Assembly (NCBI GenBank): GCA_020427005.1
Contig: JAGQOY010000030.1
Location: 1-46,765, forward strand
Direction of reading: 5' to 3'
Length of the DNA: 46,765 bases
DNA from: Planctomycetales bacterium
Lineage (GTDB): Bacteria; Planctomycetota; Planctomycetia; Pirellulales; Pirellulaceae
The notes beneath the pieces were generated by a model. That model was not told the DNA's origin and searched no databases. It was given only the letters and a program-made list of their open reading frames with translations. The position numbers and the translations under genes were made by a program. Positions 26,701-35,317 of this stretch are shown here, piece by piece (position 1 is the first letter of the stretch; every line of letters starts with the position of its first letter).

Positions 26701-28224
26701 TCAGGCTGGAACTTGCTCAATCGAATGTAAAGCTGCATTCAATATGGCTTCGCGATCGAAGTGCGATCGGTCAAAGGAATTTGTAATTTCTCCCTTGCGC
26801 ATCACGATTATGCGATCGCAAGTTCCAATCAATTCTTCAATCTCCGACGATATGATGATGATTCCAGCCCCTTTGCAGGCCAATTCATCGATTAGTCGGT
26901 ATATTTCAAACTTTGCCCCCACATCGATGCCACGAGTTGGCTCATCCAAAATCAAAATGCGTGGCTCATTCAAAAGCCATTTTGCTAGCACGACCTTCTG
27001 CTGATTTCCGCCGCTTAGTGTCCTGACAGCTTGGCGACCTGAAGCAGTTGGAGTAAGTCTCACTGCCTCACGCGTTCTGTTGATCGAGCTTCGCAAAAGG
27101 GACTTATTCAGCACACCACGGACGGTAAACCGCGCCCCGGCCACCACACCCAGGTTTTCATCTATCGATGCCGACATGCACAATCCATCGTCACGACGAC
27201 TCTCCGTCAACAGAGCCATTCCGACTTGCACTCGCTTGCTTACAGGTAGTTTCGTAATTTCAATCATTTCGCCTGCCCTGTAGACACTTACACGGCCAGA
27301 TGAACATGAATCGAGTCCAAATAGAATTCGGGCCATTTCCGTTCGTCCGCTACCCATTAGCCCTGCTATACCAATAACTTCATGTTCATGGACAGCTAAT
27401 GAAACGTTTTCAATGACGCCAGGTTGAGATAAAGCCTCGGCTCGTAGAAGCAGCCGGTCTGTTGGCTGGTGCTCAATGCGCGGAAAGTGCTGTTCTAATT
27501 CTCGTCCAACCATCAGAGCTACCAGCTGTCCTGGAGAAAAATGCTCGACAGGTCCGTGTCCCACAATACTACCGTCACGCAGTACGGCAACAGTACTGCA
27601 CAATTGCTGAACATGCTGCAAGACGTGTGAAATGTAAATCATGGCCATGCCTTGCTGTTGCAAGGCACGCAGCACTTTAAACAAATGAACTATTTCTCGC
27701 TCCGACAATGAAGTTGTTGGCTCATCGAGAATCAGTAATTTTGGCTGGCGGTGCAGTGCTTTTGCAATTTCGACTAATTGCTTTTCACCGGCAGTTAGAT
27801 TTACAACTGGCGTTTGAGGCGAGACTGCCAAGCCAACTTGGCCTAACAGCTCTTTCGTTCTCCGAAACATTTCCAGCCTGCGAATCCAGAACCCACGGCA
27901 CGGAAAGTCCGCCAAAAAAATGTTCTCCGCAACATTCAAATTGGGAAAGAGATTTAGCTCCTGATGGATAAAAGCAATACCTGCCGCTTCCGCGTCTCGT
28001 GGCCAATGTGGACGATACGCACTTCCTGTCCAATTCATCGATCCCGAATCCGGTTGAATGTTGCCACCAAGGATATTCATCAAGGTAGACTTACCAGCCC
28101 CGTTCTCTCCAACTAATCCCAGAGACTGCCCCGGGGCAACCGAAAGCGTGACCTGTTCAAGAACAGGTATGCCAAAAAAACCTTTGCTAATTTGAGAAAG
28201 TTCGAGTAGCGAATTGGTTTGCAT
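26701..28224 (-). CDS. CUT2 sugar ABC transporter ATP-binding protein (duplicated NBD)
   Basis: A 507-residue ATPase with two nucleotide-binding domains, the standard CUT2 (RbsA-like) form. The first half has Walker A GENGAGKSTLMN (about residue 38), Q-loop AFIHQELNLFPNL and Walker B LLILDEPTTSLSERE. The second half has the degenerate Walker A GLMGSGRTEMAR, signature LSGGNQQKVVLAKWL and Walker B ILILDEPTRGIDVGAK. It powers import of the ligand of the lipoprotein encoded upstream, taken here to be D-apiose. Its ATG overlaps the stop of the upstream permease (TAATG), so translation is coupled. Confidence 0.92.
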   Translation of the reverse strand: MQTNSLLELSQISKGFFGIPVLEQVTLSVAPGQSLGLVGENGAGKSTLMNILGGNIQPDSGSMNWTGSAYRPHWPRDAEAAGIAFIHQELNLFPNLNVAENIFLADFPCRGFWIRRLEMFRRTKELLGQVGLAVSPQTPVVNLTAGEKQLVEIAKALHRQPKLLILDEPTTSLSEREIVHLFKVLRALQQQGMAMIYISHVLQHVQQLCSTVAVLRDGSIVGHGPVEHFSPGQLVALMVGRELEQHFPRIEHQPTDRLLLRAEALSQPGVIENVSLAVHEHEVIGIAGLMGSGRTEMARILFGLDSCSSGRVSVYRAGEMIEITKLPVSKRVQVGMALLTESRRDDGLCMSASIDENLGVVAGARFTVRGVLNKSLLRSSINRTREAVRLTPTASGRQAVRTLSGGNQQKVVLAKWLLNEPRILILDEPTRGIDVGAKFEIYRLIDELACKGAGIIIISSEIEELIGTCDRIIVMRKGEITNSFDRSHFDREAILNAALHSIEQVPA

Positions 28225-29180
28225 TAATGATTTCCCTCGTTTACGCGATATCGCAAGGTATCGAGCAACGCGGCTAGGAGTATCACCGCCCCTTTTATCA
28301 TCATGATAGTGAAATGAGAAAGACTCAAGAGATTGAGACTGCTATCGATAAGCGACAACAGAAGCACACCACTGGCCGTCCAGATGACACTACCACGCCC
28401 ACCATAAAGACTTGTGCCCCCTATGACAGTAGCTCCAACTATGTCGAGTAAATTGTTTTCCCACTGCACAGGGGAACCCGTCTCCAATTGACCGGTAATC
28501 AAAACCGATGCAAGTGCGGCCGTAAAGCCACTAAGCACATAAGCCCAAACAATCGTTTTACTAACAGGTACGCCCGATGTTCGAGCCGCCAGAGGATTAT
28601 GCCCTACCGCTCGAAGTCGCATACCAAACAGGGTCCGGTTGATCAAAAAATGTACTGAGCCAGTCAACAGAATGGTGATCAGTAATACACTGCCAAGTTG
28701 ATTTCCAATAGACAGAAAGCTGCGCGGCAAATTGTAGATTTGCTCACTCTGAGTCCACCAAATGGCAAGGCCACTCAGAAACATCATCGAAGTAAGCGTG
28801 GCGATGAATGCTGGCATCTTGAGAACCGCCACGCAAATTCCATTGGCTAGTCCCAAACCAACACCTAGGCACAACATGGCAATCGCTGCAATGGGTGTCG
28901 CCAACCAATTTTCAGCCAGCGGACCTCCGTCGCTGGTTATTAATTGAGCCCCTATAACACTTGTAATAGCAATGATGGAAGTAACCGATAAGTCGATTCC
29001 CGCCGTCATGAGTACAACCGTCTGGCCAGTTGCTACAACAAGTAATGGAAGCAACGCAAGAAGCACGTTATGTGCGTTTTCTAAAGTAAAGAATCCTGGT
29101 ACCCAAGTCCCTACAGCTAAGCAATAGACTCCACACAATAACAACGTCAGATAACCAGAATGTACAAATCGTGAAACCAT
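28224..29180 (-). CDS. CUT2 sugar ABC transporter permease (first permease)
   Basis: A 318-residue RbsC-like permease with about nine hydrophobic segments. Diagnostic blocks: VVATGQTVVLMTAGIDLSVTS, GLANGICVAVLKMPAFIATL, the cytosolic coupling loop with RAVGHNPLAARTSGVPV, and IVGATVIGGTSLYGGRGSV. It pairs with the other permease of the cluster to form the membrane channel. The ATG is conventional. The substrate-binding lipoprotein gene lies 207 bases upstream, with a 14-bp palindrome in the gap. Confidence 0.9.
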   Translation of the reverse strand: MVSRFVHSGYLTLLLCGVYCLAVGTWVPGFFTLENAHNVLLALLPLLVVATGQTVVLMTAGIDLSVTSIIAITSVIGAQLITSDGGPLAENWLATPIAAIAMLCLGVGLGLANGICVAVLKMPAFIATLTSMMFLSGLAIWWTQSEQIYNLPRSFLSIGNQLGSVLLITILLTGSVHFLINRTLFGMRLRAVGHNPLAARTSGVPVSKTIVWAYVLSGFTAALASVLITGQLETGSPVQWENNLLDIVGATVIGGTSLYGGRGSVIWTASGVLLLSLIDSSLNLLSLSHFTIMMIKGAVILLAALLDTLRYRVNEGNH

Positions 29181-29247
29181 CTAGCAGCAGTGTTTTTCCA
29201 AAAGATTCCAAAGTATGTTCGGAGGCTACTCGATTTTTGACCTATCA

Positions 29248-29261
29248 GCAATATTTATTGC
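29248..29261. promoter_or_regulatory. Palindrome in the lipoprotein-permease gap
   Basis: GCAATA-TT-TATTGC is a perfect 14-base palindrome in the 207-base gap between the binding-protein and first permease genes. Such gaps often hold a hairpin that lets the binding protein be made in excess, but with so small a loop it could also be a protein-binding site. Its role is not settled by sequence. Confidence 0.3.
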
Positions 29262-29387
29262 CTTGAAACAACATACGGTTTCGCGGCACGCTCTGGAGGG
29301 CAACTAGTCCGTTCTGTTGTGTCTGTATTGGTTCAAAATGGTTGACATCAAACGGACCTTGCCTGCGTCAACTACGCATTCTTCTAG

Positions 29388-30389
29388 CTAATTGGCTGGC
29401 TGAACGTTGGCGCCCCATGTTGAAGCTGCCTTTTCCTCCATATTGTCTCGGTGGATGACGAATCCAGGATCCTGGATTAACGGTTCCACGTCTTTACCAT
29501 CGCGCATATCTAGGACGGCTTGCACAGAGGCCTTGGCTTCAAAATAAACATCTTGAACTCCAGTGGCGTCCAGGTAACCATCCCTGAGCATTTGGTAAGC
29601 AGTTGCATCGCCATCGAATCCGCCCATGATAACGTGACCTGGCTCGTTGAACTTATGGTACTTATTCGCTGCCTTCAGCGCTGAGATGATTGAAGGGAGT
29701 AGAAAGTCAGAGGATGTGAAAATCAGACCGATGTCGGGATTGGCTTGCAATGCATTGACAACGCCTGCTTGAGCCTTCTCTTGGTTCCATTCCGAAGGCA
29801 CTCGTGCCACGACCTCAATAAACTCCTCATTGCCTTGAACGGCCGCCTCAAAACCATCTCGACGACCAACTGCGTTAATGTCGCCCAGGTCTCCTAGCAC
29901 GATCATGGCTTTGGTTTTGGTACCTGATTTGCGAGCCTGCTCAATTAGAAAGCTCACCGTTTCCTTTGATATTTCGAAGTTGTTAGCCTGAACAGCGACA
30001 CTTTTGGCATCCGTCTCACTGGCCGGTCGATTAAAAAGTACGATTGGAATATTTGCAGCATTCGCAGCGCGTATTGCAGGAATGCAACTTTTTGCGTCCT
30101 TGGGAACAAGAATGATGCCGTTGACTCGACGCGTAATAAAGTTCTTCACTTGCTGTAGTTGTCGATTGGGATCTCCATCTGCAATGGCTTCAAGGACTGC
30201 GATGTCACGACTGGCCAACTCACTCTTGATGGCATCAAAACCTGCTACCCAGTACTCAGTTTGTAAGGTCTCAAATGCAACACCCACAGTTATCTGATTC
30301 GGGTCACTAGCCGATGGTCCCTTGCTATTACAGCCAAGACAATAAACGGTGAACATCAATATAAGTGTCGTGGCATACGGACGAATCAT
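29388..30389 (-). CDS. Sugar ABC transporter substrate-binding lipoprotein, probably D-apiose-binding
   Basis: A 333-residue periplasmic-binding-protein-1-like (RbsB family) lipoprotein. The signal sequence ends in the lipobox VYCLGC, giving lipid attachment at Cys20. The mature fold follows: ITVGVAFETLQTEYW, DGDPNRQLQQVKNFITRRVNGIILVPKD, PIVLFNRPA, MIVLGDLGDINAVGRRDGFEA, and VIMGGFDGDATAYQMLRDGYLDATGVQD. The ligand is inferred from context: it heads the transporter genes downstream of a full set of D-apiose catabolic enzymes. It could alternatively bind another pentose. It follows the apnO-like gene after 122 bases. Confidence 0.88.
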   Translation of the reverse strand: MIRPYATTLILMFTVYCLGCNSKGPSASDPNQITVGVAFETLQTEYWVAGFDAIKSELASRDIAVLEAIADGDPNRQLQQVKNFITRRVNGIILVPKDAKSCIPAIRAANAANIPIVLFNRPASETDAKSVAVQANNFEISKETVSFLIEQARKSGTKTKAMIVLGDLGDINAVGRRDGFEAAVQGNEEFIEVVARVPSEWNQEKAQAGVVNALQANPDIGLIFTSSDFLLPSIISALKAANKYHKFNEPGHVIMGGFDGDATAYQMLRDGYLDATGVQDVYFEAKASVQAVLDMRDGKDVEPLIQDPGFVIHRDNMEEKAASTWGANVQPAN

Positions 30390-30457
30390 GGTGCATTGCC
30401 CTGAACAATGGAGAAAGTTTTTCGGTCAGTATTGTGAAAGCAGTCAGGCGAAGCCAA

Positions 30458-30470
30458 GCAGTCCGACTGC
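30458..30470. promoter_or_regulatory. Palindrome upstream of the binding-protein gene
   Basis: GCAGTC-C-GACTGC is a perfect 6+6 inverted repeat around one base, 69 bases upstream of the lipoprotein start and just past the apnO-like stop. It may be an operator or a processing hairpin. It does not resemble the palindrome in front of the GntR gene. Confidence 0.25.
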
Positions 30471-30511
30471 AATTCAAAGTGGCGATTGTAGCATTTCGAT
30501 GCTGAACGGGT

Positions 30512-31348
30512 TTACCCTCGAACGATCATTTCAGTTTGTTGTTTCACACTTGAAGGCTCGAACAAACTCAGCCAATCTTCCTTGAAAATGTGCTGTTGTC
30601 CCCATCCAGAAATTAATTGAGCTCCGTCGCTAAAAGGAAACGGTGCCAGGCCAAAAGCAATTCCCAACTCAACTTTAATGTGACCATACATGAAGTCTTC
30701 CGCTGCGGCGCGAGGTACTCCCCTACGAACAGCTTCCTCCAAGACCTCACGTAATGCACGCACCAACGCGATGCCACAAGTTTCCGCCATCGTTGGCTCT
30801 AGTATCGCCATTTGCTCAACTGTGATGCGGTGGCTGCGCGTAACGGGACCATAAAATTGCTTTGCCAGTCCTTCTGCTAGATTAAAATGTTCCTCCGGAC
30901 CTTGCATCAATGCACATACGATGGCTTGGCGAGCGTGTACACCTCCAAAGAAATCATTTCGCTCTTCATCGGTGGCAAAGTGATCAAAAACGTTTGGATG
31001 GCAAGGATGGGTGACAAAGTAGGATACATCGGAGCGTTCCGGCATTTCGCCAGCATGCGCGGCCGCAGGATCAAGCGTTATAAAGATGGTTCCGGCCTTT
31101 GCTCGCGGAACTATGCTACTGGCGACCTTTCCTAGCACTCGGTCTGGAAGTGCAAGAATAATCACTTCCGCTTGACTGAGGGCCTCATCTTCGTCAACGA
31201 CTTGGCGCCCCCGTTGTGCAATACTGTTTCGCCCCGACGGGCTGACTTCGACTAAGTACAGTACATGGTCTGTTCCATGCTTCATTAGATTATCGGTTAG
31301 GCGACACCCCATTTTTCCACCGGCACCCATAATCGCAATTTTTGACAT
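30512..31348 (-). CDS. apnO: D-apionate oxidoisomerase-like (ApnO family)
   Basis: A 278-residue NAD-binding protein related to phosphogluconate dehydrogenase. It starts with the Rossmann motif GAGGKMG (residues 8-14) and has the striking HPCHP at 114-118 followed by NVF, and a C-terminal helical domain (AETCGIALVRALREVLEEAVRRGVPRAAAEDFMYGHI). In the experimentally described D-apiose pathways ApnO converts D-apionate to 3-oxo-isoapionate by oxidation with migration of the carboxylate group. The assignment rests on its overall look and, above all, on its neighbours: kinase, RLP, dehydrogenase and lactonase genes on the same strand. GCGAGGAATTG precedes the ATG as ribosome binding site. A 259-base gap separates it from the kinase gene. 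Confidence 0.8.
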   Translation of the reverse strand: MSKIAIMGAGGKMGCRLTDNLMKHGTDHVLYLVEVSPSGRNSIAQRGRQVVDEDEALSQAEVIILALPDRVLGKVASSIVPRAKAGTIFITLDPAAAHAGEMPERSDVSYFVTHPCHPNVFDHFATDEERNDFFGGVHARQAIVCALMQGPEEHFNLAEGLAKQFYGPVTRSHRITVEQMAILEPTMAETCGIALVRALREVLEEAVRRGVPRAAAEDFMYGHIKVELGIAFGLAPFPFSDGAQLISGWGQQHIFKEDWLSLFEPSSVKQQTEMIVRG

Positions 31349-31439
31349 GCTAATTCAATTCCTCGCAAATAAGTAATACATTGAAAATACCGCAACTTTT
31401 CGCTGAGCGCCGGAACTGCAAATCGCAACTCACTCACCC

Positions 31440-31570
31440 ACGGAAGGTTACGTCAGATTCGACATGAGTTTCGGAAGGGAGGGACGGAGCTCCTGCGACC
31501 GGGAGGGCAATCCCCCTCTCAGCGCTCGCATTCCTCGCGACTCTTCCCGACGGAAGTAAGTTCACGGCAA
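31440..31570. repeat. GC-rich intergenic block, candidate dispersed repeat
   Basis: In the 259-base gap between the kinase and apnO-like genes is a block distinctly richer in G and C than its surroundings, with repeated GGGAGG/GGAAGG elements and the palindrome GGAGCTCC. I associate similar strings with intergenic repeats in planctomycete genomes, but only one copy is seen here, so the repeat status is inference. It interrupts an otherwise tight gene cluster. Confidence 0.3.
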
Positions 31571-31607
31571 ATGCTTGTAGGTCTGTAGCGACGTTAGCCT
31601 TTAAACG

Positions 31608-32981
31608 TCAAGTAATCTTTGGCTCTTGCGTACCGTCGCGAACCGTAATCCACAAATCGTCCCTGCCAACCTGTCCTCCCTTGAACAACAATTCTATTCC
31701 ATGCAATGCGTTTTTGGCATGTGCTTTACAAAGAGGTGATCCAGGTGCCACATATGCGACAGCCTCAACAGCTTCTATTTCTAGTTCCTGAGCGATAAAA
31801 CCACTCGAGTCACCTCCGGCAATGGCAATCCTTGGCAAAGAAAACTCGTTGAGAATCTGTTTCAAGATTTGACCTAAATGAGGCCCGATTTGCTGTCCAC
31901 TTTGTTCGCGGATGGCTTGTGCGTCGAGTCCAAGTGCAGTCAAGACATTCTTTACGCGTTGGACGCGAGGGTCGAGGGGACCGAGACTAGAGTGCAAGAT
32001 GACACTTTTGCCGATTCGAAGCGCTGCCAGAGATGAATCAACGGCATTCGTTATCGCGGCACTTCTGGTTCTCGGCAGAAGCAGTTCATCAGTCCGGATG
32101 TCTATCAGCTGGAATCCTTGAGCGCCAGCATACTCGATCTGGCGAGCCGTAACCGGAGAACAACTACCGGTTACCACTAATATCTGATCAACTCCTGGAA
32201 AACTCGGTAACTCTCGATCTTGACAGCTGCCTCTTGTCCTCCACCAATTTGTGAGTGCATATTCAATGCCAGACGATCCCACTACAAAACAAGGATTCGT
32301 TTCATTCGCCAGGTCGTCCAGTAGACCTCCCAGTGAAAGTATCTGAGCTTCGTTTACCGCATCTAGTAGGATCGCGTTGGCCCCAGAGGCCAATTGCGAA
32401 AGGCTTGGGAGATCGGCGTTTTCAAATTTCAAAATATCGTATAACGCCATCGTCGTCTGGGTTTGATTCTTGAAATGCAGTCGCAGATCCGCCTCATGCA
32501 TCGGAGTTATAGGGTGCTGCATCATTGTAGGATGGCGATCCAGTCGGTAGGGCTCAGAGTCTAATCCGGAGCGAGCAAACAAGTTGCCAAACGCTTGATA
32601 GCGACCTAGATTGGGAGCCGCAATCAGAACCGGAATTACTGATTGATCGGTATATCGCCGACCCAAGTCGAGTGCACAACCAATACTTCCAATCTGCGGC
32701 GAAGAGTCGGCAGTTGAACAGGTTTTGTAATGGACAAACCTTGCTGCGGATTCGAATAGAAACTCAAATACGGAAGGCAAGTGAGAGTTCATATCGGCAG
32801 GAGACATGGAACGCGATCGTCCGGCAATTCCAAATGCACGGTAGTGGCTGAACCTCGAAAACTGCTGCTCACTTGGTGGAGACAGAAACAGAATGGTGGG
32901 AATACCCGACCATTGCAGTACTTCCATAACATCCGTCGAACCAGTGAAATCATCGCCATAATAGGCAAGTAAAGGCTGCAC
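31608..32981 (-). CDS. oiaK: Four-carbon acid sugar kinase family protein, probable 3-oxo-isoapionate kinase
   Basis: A 457-residue kinase of the former DUF1537 family (YgbK-like). The N-terminal substrate domain begins with YYGDDFTGSTDVMEVL, the family hallmark, and has FVHYKTCSTADSSPQIGSIG. The C-terminal nucleotide-binding domain has VVTGSCSPVTARQIEYA, IAIAGGDSSGFIAQEL and the terminal block YVAPGSPLCKAH ... LLFKGGQVGRDDLW. By context it phosphorylates 3-oxo-isoapionate at O4 before cleavage by the RuBisCO-like protein. The start is a GTG that overlaps the stop of the upstream RLP gene (TAGTG), so the two are translationally coupled. Confidence 0.85.
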   Translation of the reverse strand: MQPLLAYYGDDFTGSTDVMEVLQWSGIPTILFLSPPSEQQFSRFSHYRAFGIAGRSRSMSPADMNSHLPSVFEFLFESAARFVHYKTCSTADSSPQIGSIGCALDLGRRYTDQSVIPVLIAAPNLGRYQAFGNLFARSGLDSEPYRLDRHPTMMQHPITPMHEADLRLHFKNQTQTTMALYDILKFENADLPSLSQLASGANAILLDAVNEAQILSLGGLLDDLANETNPCFVVGSSGIEYALTNWWRTRGSCQDRELPSFPGVDQILVVTGSCSPVTARQIEYAGAQGFQLIDIRTDELLLPRTRSAAITNAVDSSLAALRIGKSVILHSSLGPLDPRVQRVKNVLTALGLDAQAIREQSGQQIGPHLGQILKQILNEFSLPRIAIAGGDSSGFIAQELEIEAVEAVAYVAPGSPLCKAHAKNALHGIELLFKGGQVGRDDLWITVRDGTQEPKIT

Positions 32982-34249
32982 TATTTGCGACCTCCGTATT
33001 TGGCAATTGTCTCCTTGAGTTCGGTATGTGAAAGAGCATATTCCTCCAGGGAAATCCCTGCAGCCGCAGCCTCCCAGGCCTGCTGAATGCCACGCAAGCC
33101 TGCGGCCGGTCCACTCGGATGGGCAACGATCCCGCCGCCAGCGACATAGATCAAGTCTTGGCTTCCGACGAATTGCAAAGTCTTAGCCGCTTGGCCTCCC
33201 CATTGGCCAGATGATATGACCGGCATTGCAAAATAACCACTCATTACAGGTACATTCATAGCAGCGATCGATTGGGCAACTGACTCGTCTGGCTCCCAAA
33301 ACTTGTTTTGAAAACCATTCACGTGAAGATGATCTACGCCCAAGATTCGCCAGAGTTTCTGATACGCTGAAAATGCCATACCTAGCAATGGATGGCGGTT
33401 AAGCATCCCCCATCCATTTCGATGGCCATGTATGGGGAGCTGTGAAAACTTGCGAAGAGCGCTCACACCTGCCCAGCCAACGTGATTTAGGCTGACCATG
33501 ACACAGGAACCACCAGCCTGCAAAACGTAGTCGTGGTGTTCTCGCATGGCCTCGACTTCGTCCGAAATATTAACGGCGTACATAATCTTGCGACCAAGTT
33601 TATCGGCCAGGCGATGGATTTCGTACATTACCGCATCCACGCGCTCTCGCAGCGGTGAATGGGGCGGGTTGGCCATTAGTTCGTCGTCCTTAATGAAATC
33701 GATGCCGGCCTCACCCAATTCTCTGACGAGAGCAGCTGTTTGGCCAGGAGTAAGCCCAACACTGGGTTTTACAATCGTTCCAAGAATAGGGCGATCGAAG
33801 ACCCCTGCCAACTTTCGGGTGCCTTGAATGCCAAACTGTGGCCCAGGATATCGTTCGCCAAAGACATCTGGTAAATCAATATCTAACAACTTACATCCAC
33901 TGTGTTCAGCTAGTTCGAATAGATTGCCACAAACCGTGGCCAACAAAGTTGGCACGTTGGGGCCAATATTGTCGTACGGAAAAGAAAGCCTAATTTCCGC
34001 ACGTTGATAATTGCTCGCCCCGGCATTTTGACTTCCATTACGTCCTCCAGGCAGCGAAGGAGTTGCAACACTATCGAGCATTCTGATAGACAATACTTTT
34101 GCGCGTGAACGCTGCTTAAGTTCTTCAGTTTCGCCAGGAATAGGAAGGAAGGTGCCCGAACTTTGCTCGCCCGCAATCATTTCTGCGGCTTGTTCTATCG
34201 GCAAGCAAGTTTCAATCAAATATGTAGCGAAGATCGCAGCGGCAGTCAT
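32981..34249 (-). CDS. RuBisCO-like protein, probable 3-oxo-isoapionate-4-phosphate transcarboxylase/hydrolase or decarboxylase
   Basis: A 422-residue RuBisCO large-chain homologue. Active-site equivalents are readable: N-terminal Glu28 and Thr33 in GEQSSGTF (Phe replaces the RuBisCO Trp66), Asn109 in CGNLF, Lys161 in TIVKPSVG, the carbamylated-lysine/metal motif KDDE at 187-190, His276-Arg277 in HGHRNG, His309 in LHVNG, loop-6 Lys316 in FQNKFWE, Ser in ISSGQW (346-347) and Gly371-Gly372 in AGGGIVAHP. In D-apiose pathways RLPs either cleave 3-oxo-isoapionate 4-phosphate to 3-phosphoglycerate and glycolate (OiaT) or decarboxylate it (OiaX); the choice cannot be made with certainty here. It is not a carboxylase: there is no small subunit, phosphoribulokinase or carboxysome gene. 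Confidence 0.88.
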   Translation of the reverse strand: MTAAAIFATYLIETCLPIEQAAEMIAGEQSSGTFLPIPGETEELKQRSRAKVLSIRMLDSVATPSLPGGRNGSQNAGASNYQRAEIRLSFPYDNIGPNVPTLLATVCGNLFELAEHSGCKLLDIDLPDVFGERYPGPQFGIQGTRKLAGVFDRPILGTIVKPSVGLTPGQTAALVRELGEAGIDFIKDDELMANPPHSPLRERVDAVMYEIHRLADKLGRKIMYAVNISDEVEAMREHHDYVLQAGGSCVMVSLNHVGWAGVSALRKFSQLPIHGHRNGWGMLNRHPLLGMAFSAYQKLWRILGVDHLHVNGFQNKFWEPDESVAQSIAAMNVPVMSGYFAMPVISSGQWGGQAAKTLQFVGSQDLIYVAGGGIVAHPSGPAAGLRGIQQAWEAAAAGISLEEYALSHTELKETIAKYGGRK

Positions 34250-34277
34250 AGTGTCTTCAACTTAGTAAATAAGATGC

Positions 34278-35309
34278 TTATTGAAACTCAGCCAGCTTTT
34301 GAACACTGTCGTGCGATGCGCTGTCATAGGCCGCGTAAACAAGTTGAAGGGTCCTCAGGTTATCGGCCGCAGTCGTTTCAGCTGGATTTTCACCAGCGAG
34401 ATCAGCTAGCAAATTGCGATGACAATCTACTATGCTGGAATGGATAAGTGCGTAGTCGGGATTGGCCCAAGCATATTGCGGTATCGGTACGGAGATCTCT
34501 TCGTCACCATTTTGATCAACTAGGCGTATTTGATAATCATTGCCCAAGGTTAATCCACCCGCAGTACCTTCAACGGCAACCATAGTCTGAGGAAACCGGT
34601 CGTATTCCCATTTCGACGCATAGCTCATATTGCATGTTACGGTAAATCCAGATTCTTTGCGCATCATGACGGTGGCTACGTCTTCCCCGCGGATATCCGG
34701 CCGCATGCGACGAGTCTGGCAATAGAGCTCACTTGCTTCCCCAAAAAGAAAGCGTGAAACGTCGAGAATGTGAGTGCCAATATCAGTCAGAATGAACTGC
34801 GTCATTTCCTTAAGTGCAGGCTGATTTTCAAAAACTGGAAAAGAATTCGCATAATCGATCCGAGCCCGTACGATTTGTCCTAATCGTCCTGACTCAAGGA
34901 TTTGCTTTACTTTGCGTAGCGGCGTCTGCCATCGCCAATTTTCGTGCACAAGTAGTTTTACAGCTTGCTGAGTAGCAAAATCAGAAATCGCGCGGGCTGC
35001 AGCCAGAGATTCTGCAAGTGGCTTCTGACAGATAGTAGCAATTCCTCTTTCCAAGGCAACTCGTGCTACCGGTACGTGAGATTCAACACTGCTGACTATG
35101 TCAATGAAGTCGACTGATTGCTCATCGAGCATTTTCCGAAGCTCGCAGTACACATGAGAAATGCCATGTTTTTCTGCTAGCGCCCAAGCTCGAGACTCAG
35201 CAGGATCGCATATTGCAACACACCGAGCTCCATCGACGCTCTGCCAACCGCACATTTGGTAATGCGCCCAAAACCCGGCTCCAATCAATGCAAATCTTAG
35301 CTCACGCAT
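34278..35309 (-). CDS. apsD: Gfo/Idh/MocA family dehydrogenase, probable D-apiose dehydrogenase
   Basis: A 343-residue NAD-dependent oxidoreductase. The N-terminal Rossmann domain opens with FALIGAGFWAHYQ. The usual catalytic EKP motif reads CQKP (Gln for Glu), which occurs in some members. The C-terminal domain has HENWRWQ and DIGTHILDVSRFLFGE with the conserved Asp and His (about residues 176 and 180). In the apiose pathway ApsD oxidises D-apiose at C1 to D-apionolactone, the substrate of the lactonase encoded just upstream. The identification depends on context as much as on motifs. The ATG at 35309 is chosen; a GTG at 35321 would overlap the lactonase stop by 4 bases. The RLP gene follows after 28 bases. 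Confidence 0.8.
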   Translation of the reverse strand: MRELRFALIGAGFWAHYQMCGWQSVDGARCVAICDPAESRAWALAEKHGISHVYCELRKMLDEQSVDFIDIVSSVESHVPVARVALERGIATICQKPLAESLAAARAISDFATQQAVKLLVHENWRWQTPLRKVKQILESGRLGQIVRARIDYANSFPVFENQPALKEMTQFILTDIGTHILDVSRFLFGEASELYCQTRRMRPDIRGEDVATVMMRKESGFTVTCNMSYASKWEYDRFPQTMVAVEGTAGGLTLGNDYQIRLVDQNGDEEISVPIPQYAWANPDYALIHSSIVDCHRNLLADLAGENPAETTAADNLRTLQLVYAAYDSASHDSVQKLAEFQ

Positions 35310-35317
35310 ACTCAAAA

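Noticed and set aside
32981..34249. Possible true carboxylating RuBisCO
   Set aside because: Sequence divergence (Trp66 to Phe), neighbours of a sugar catabolic pathway, and no Calvin-cycle or carboxysome genes nearby.
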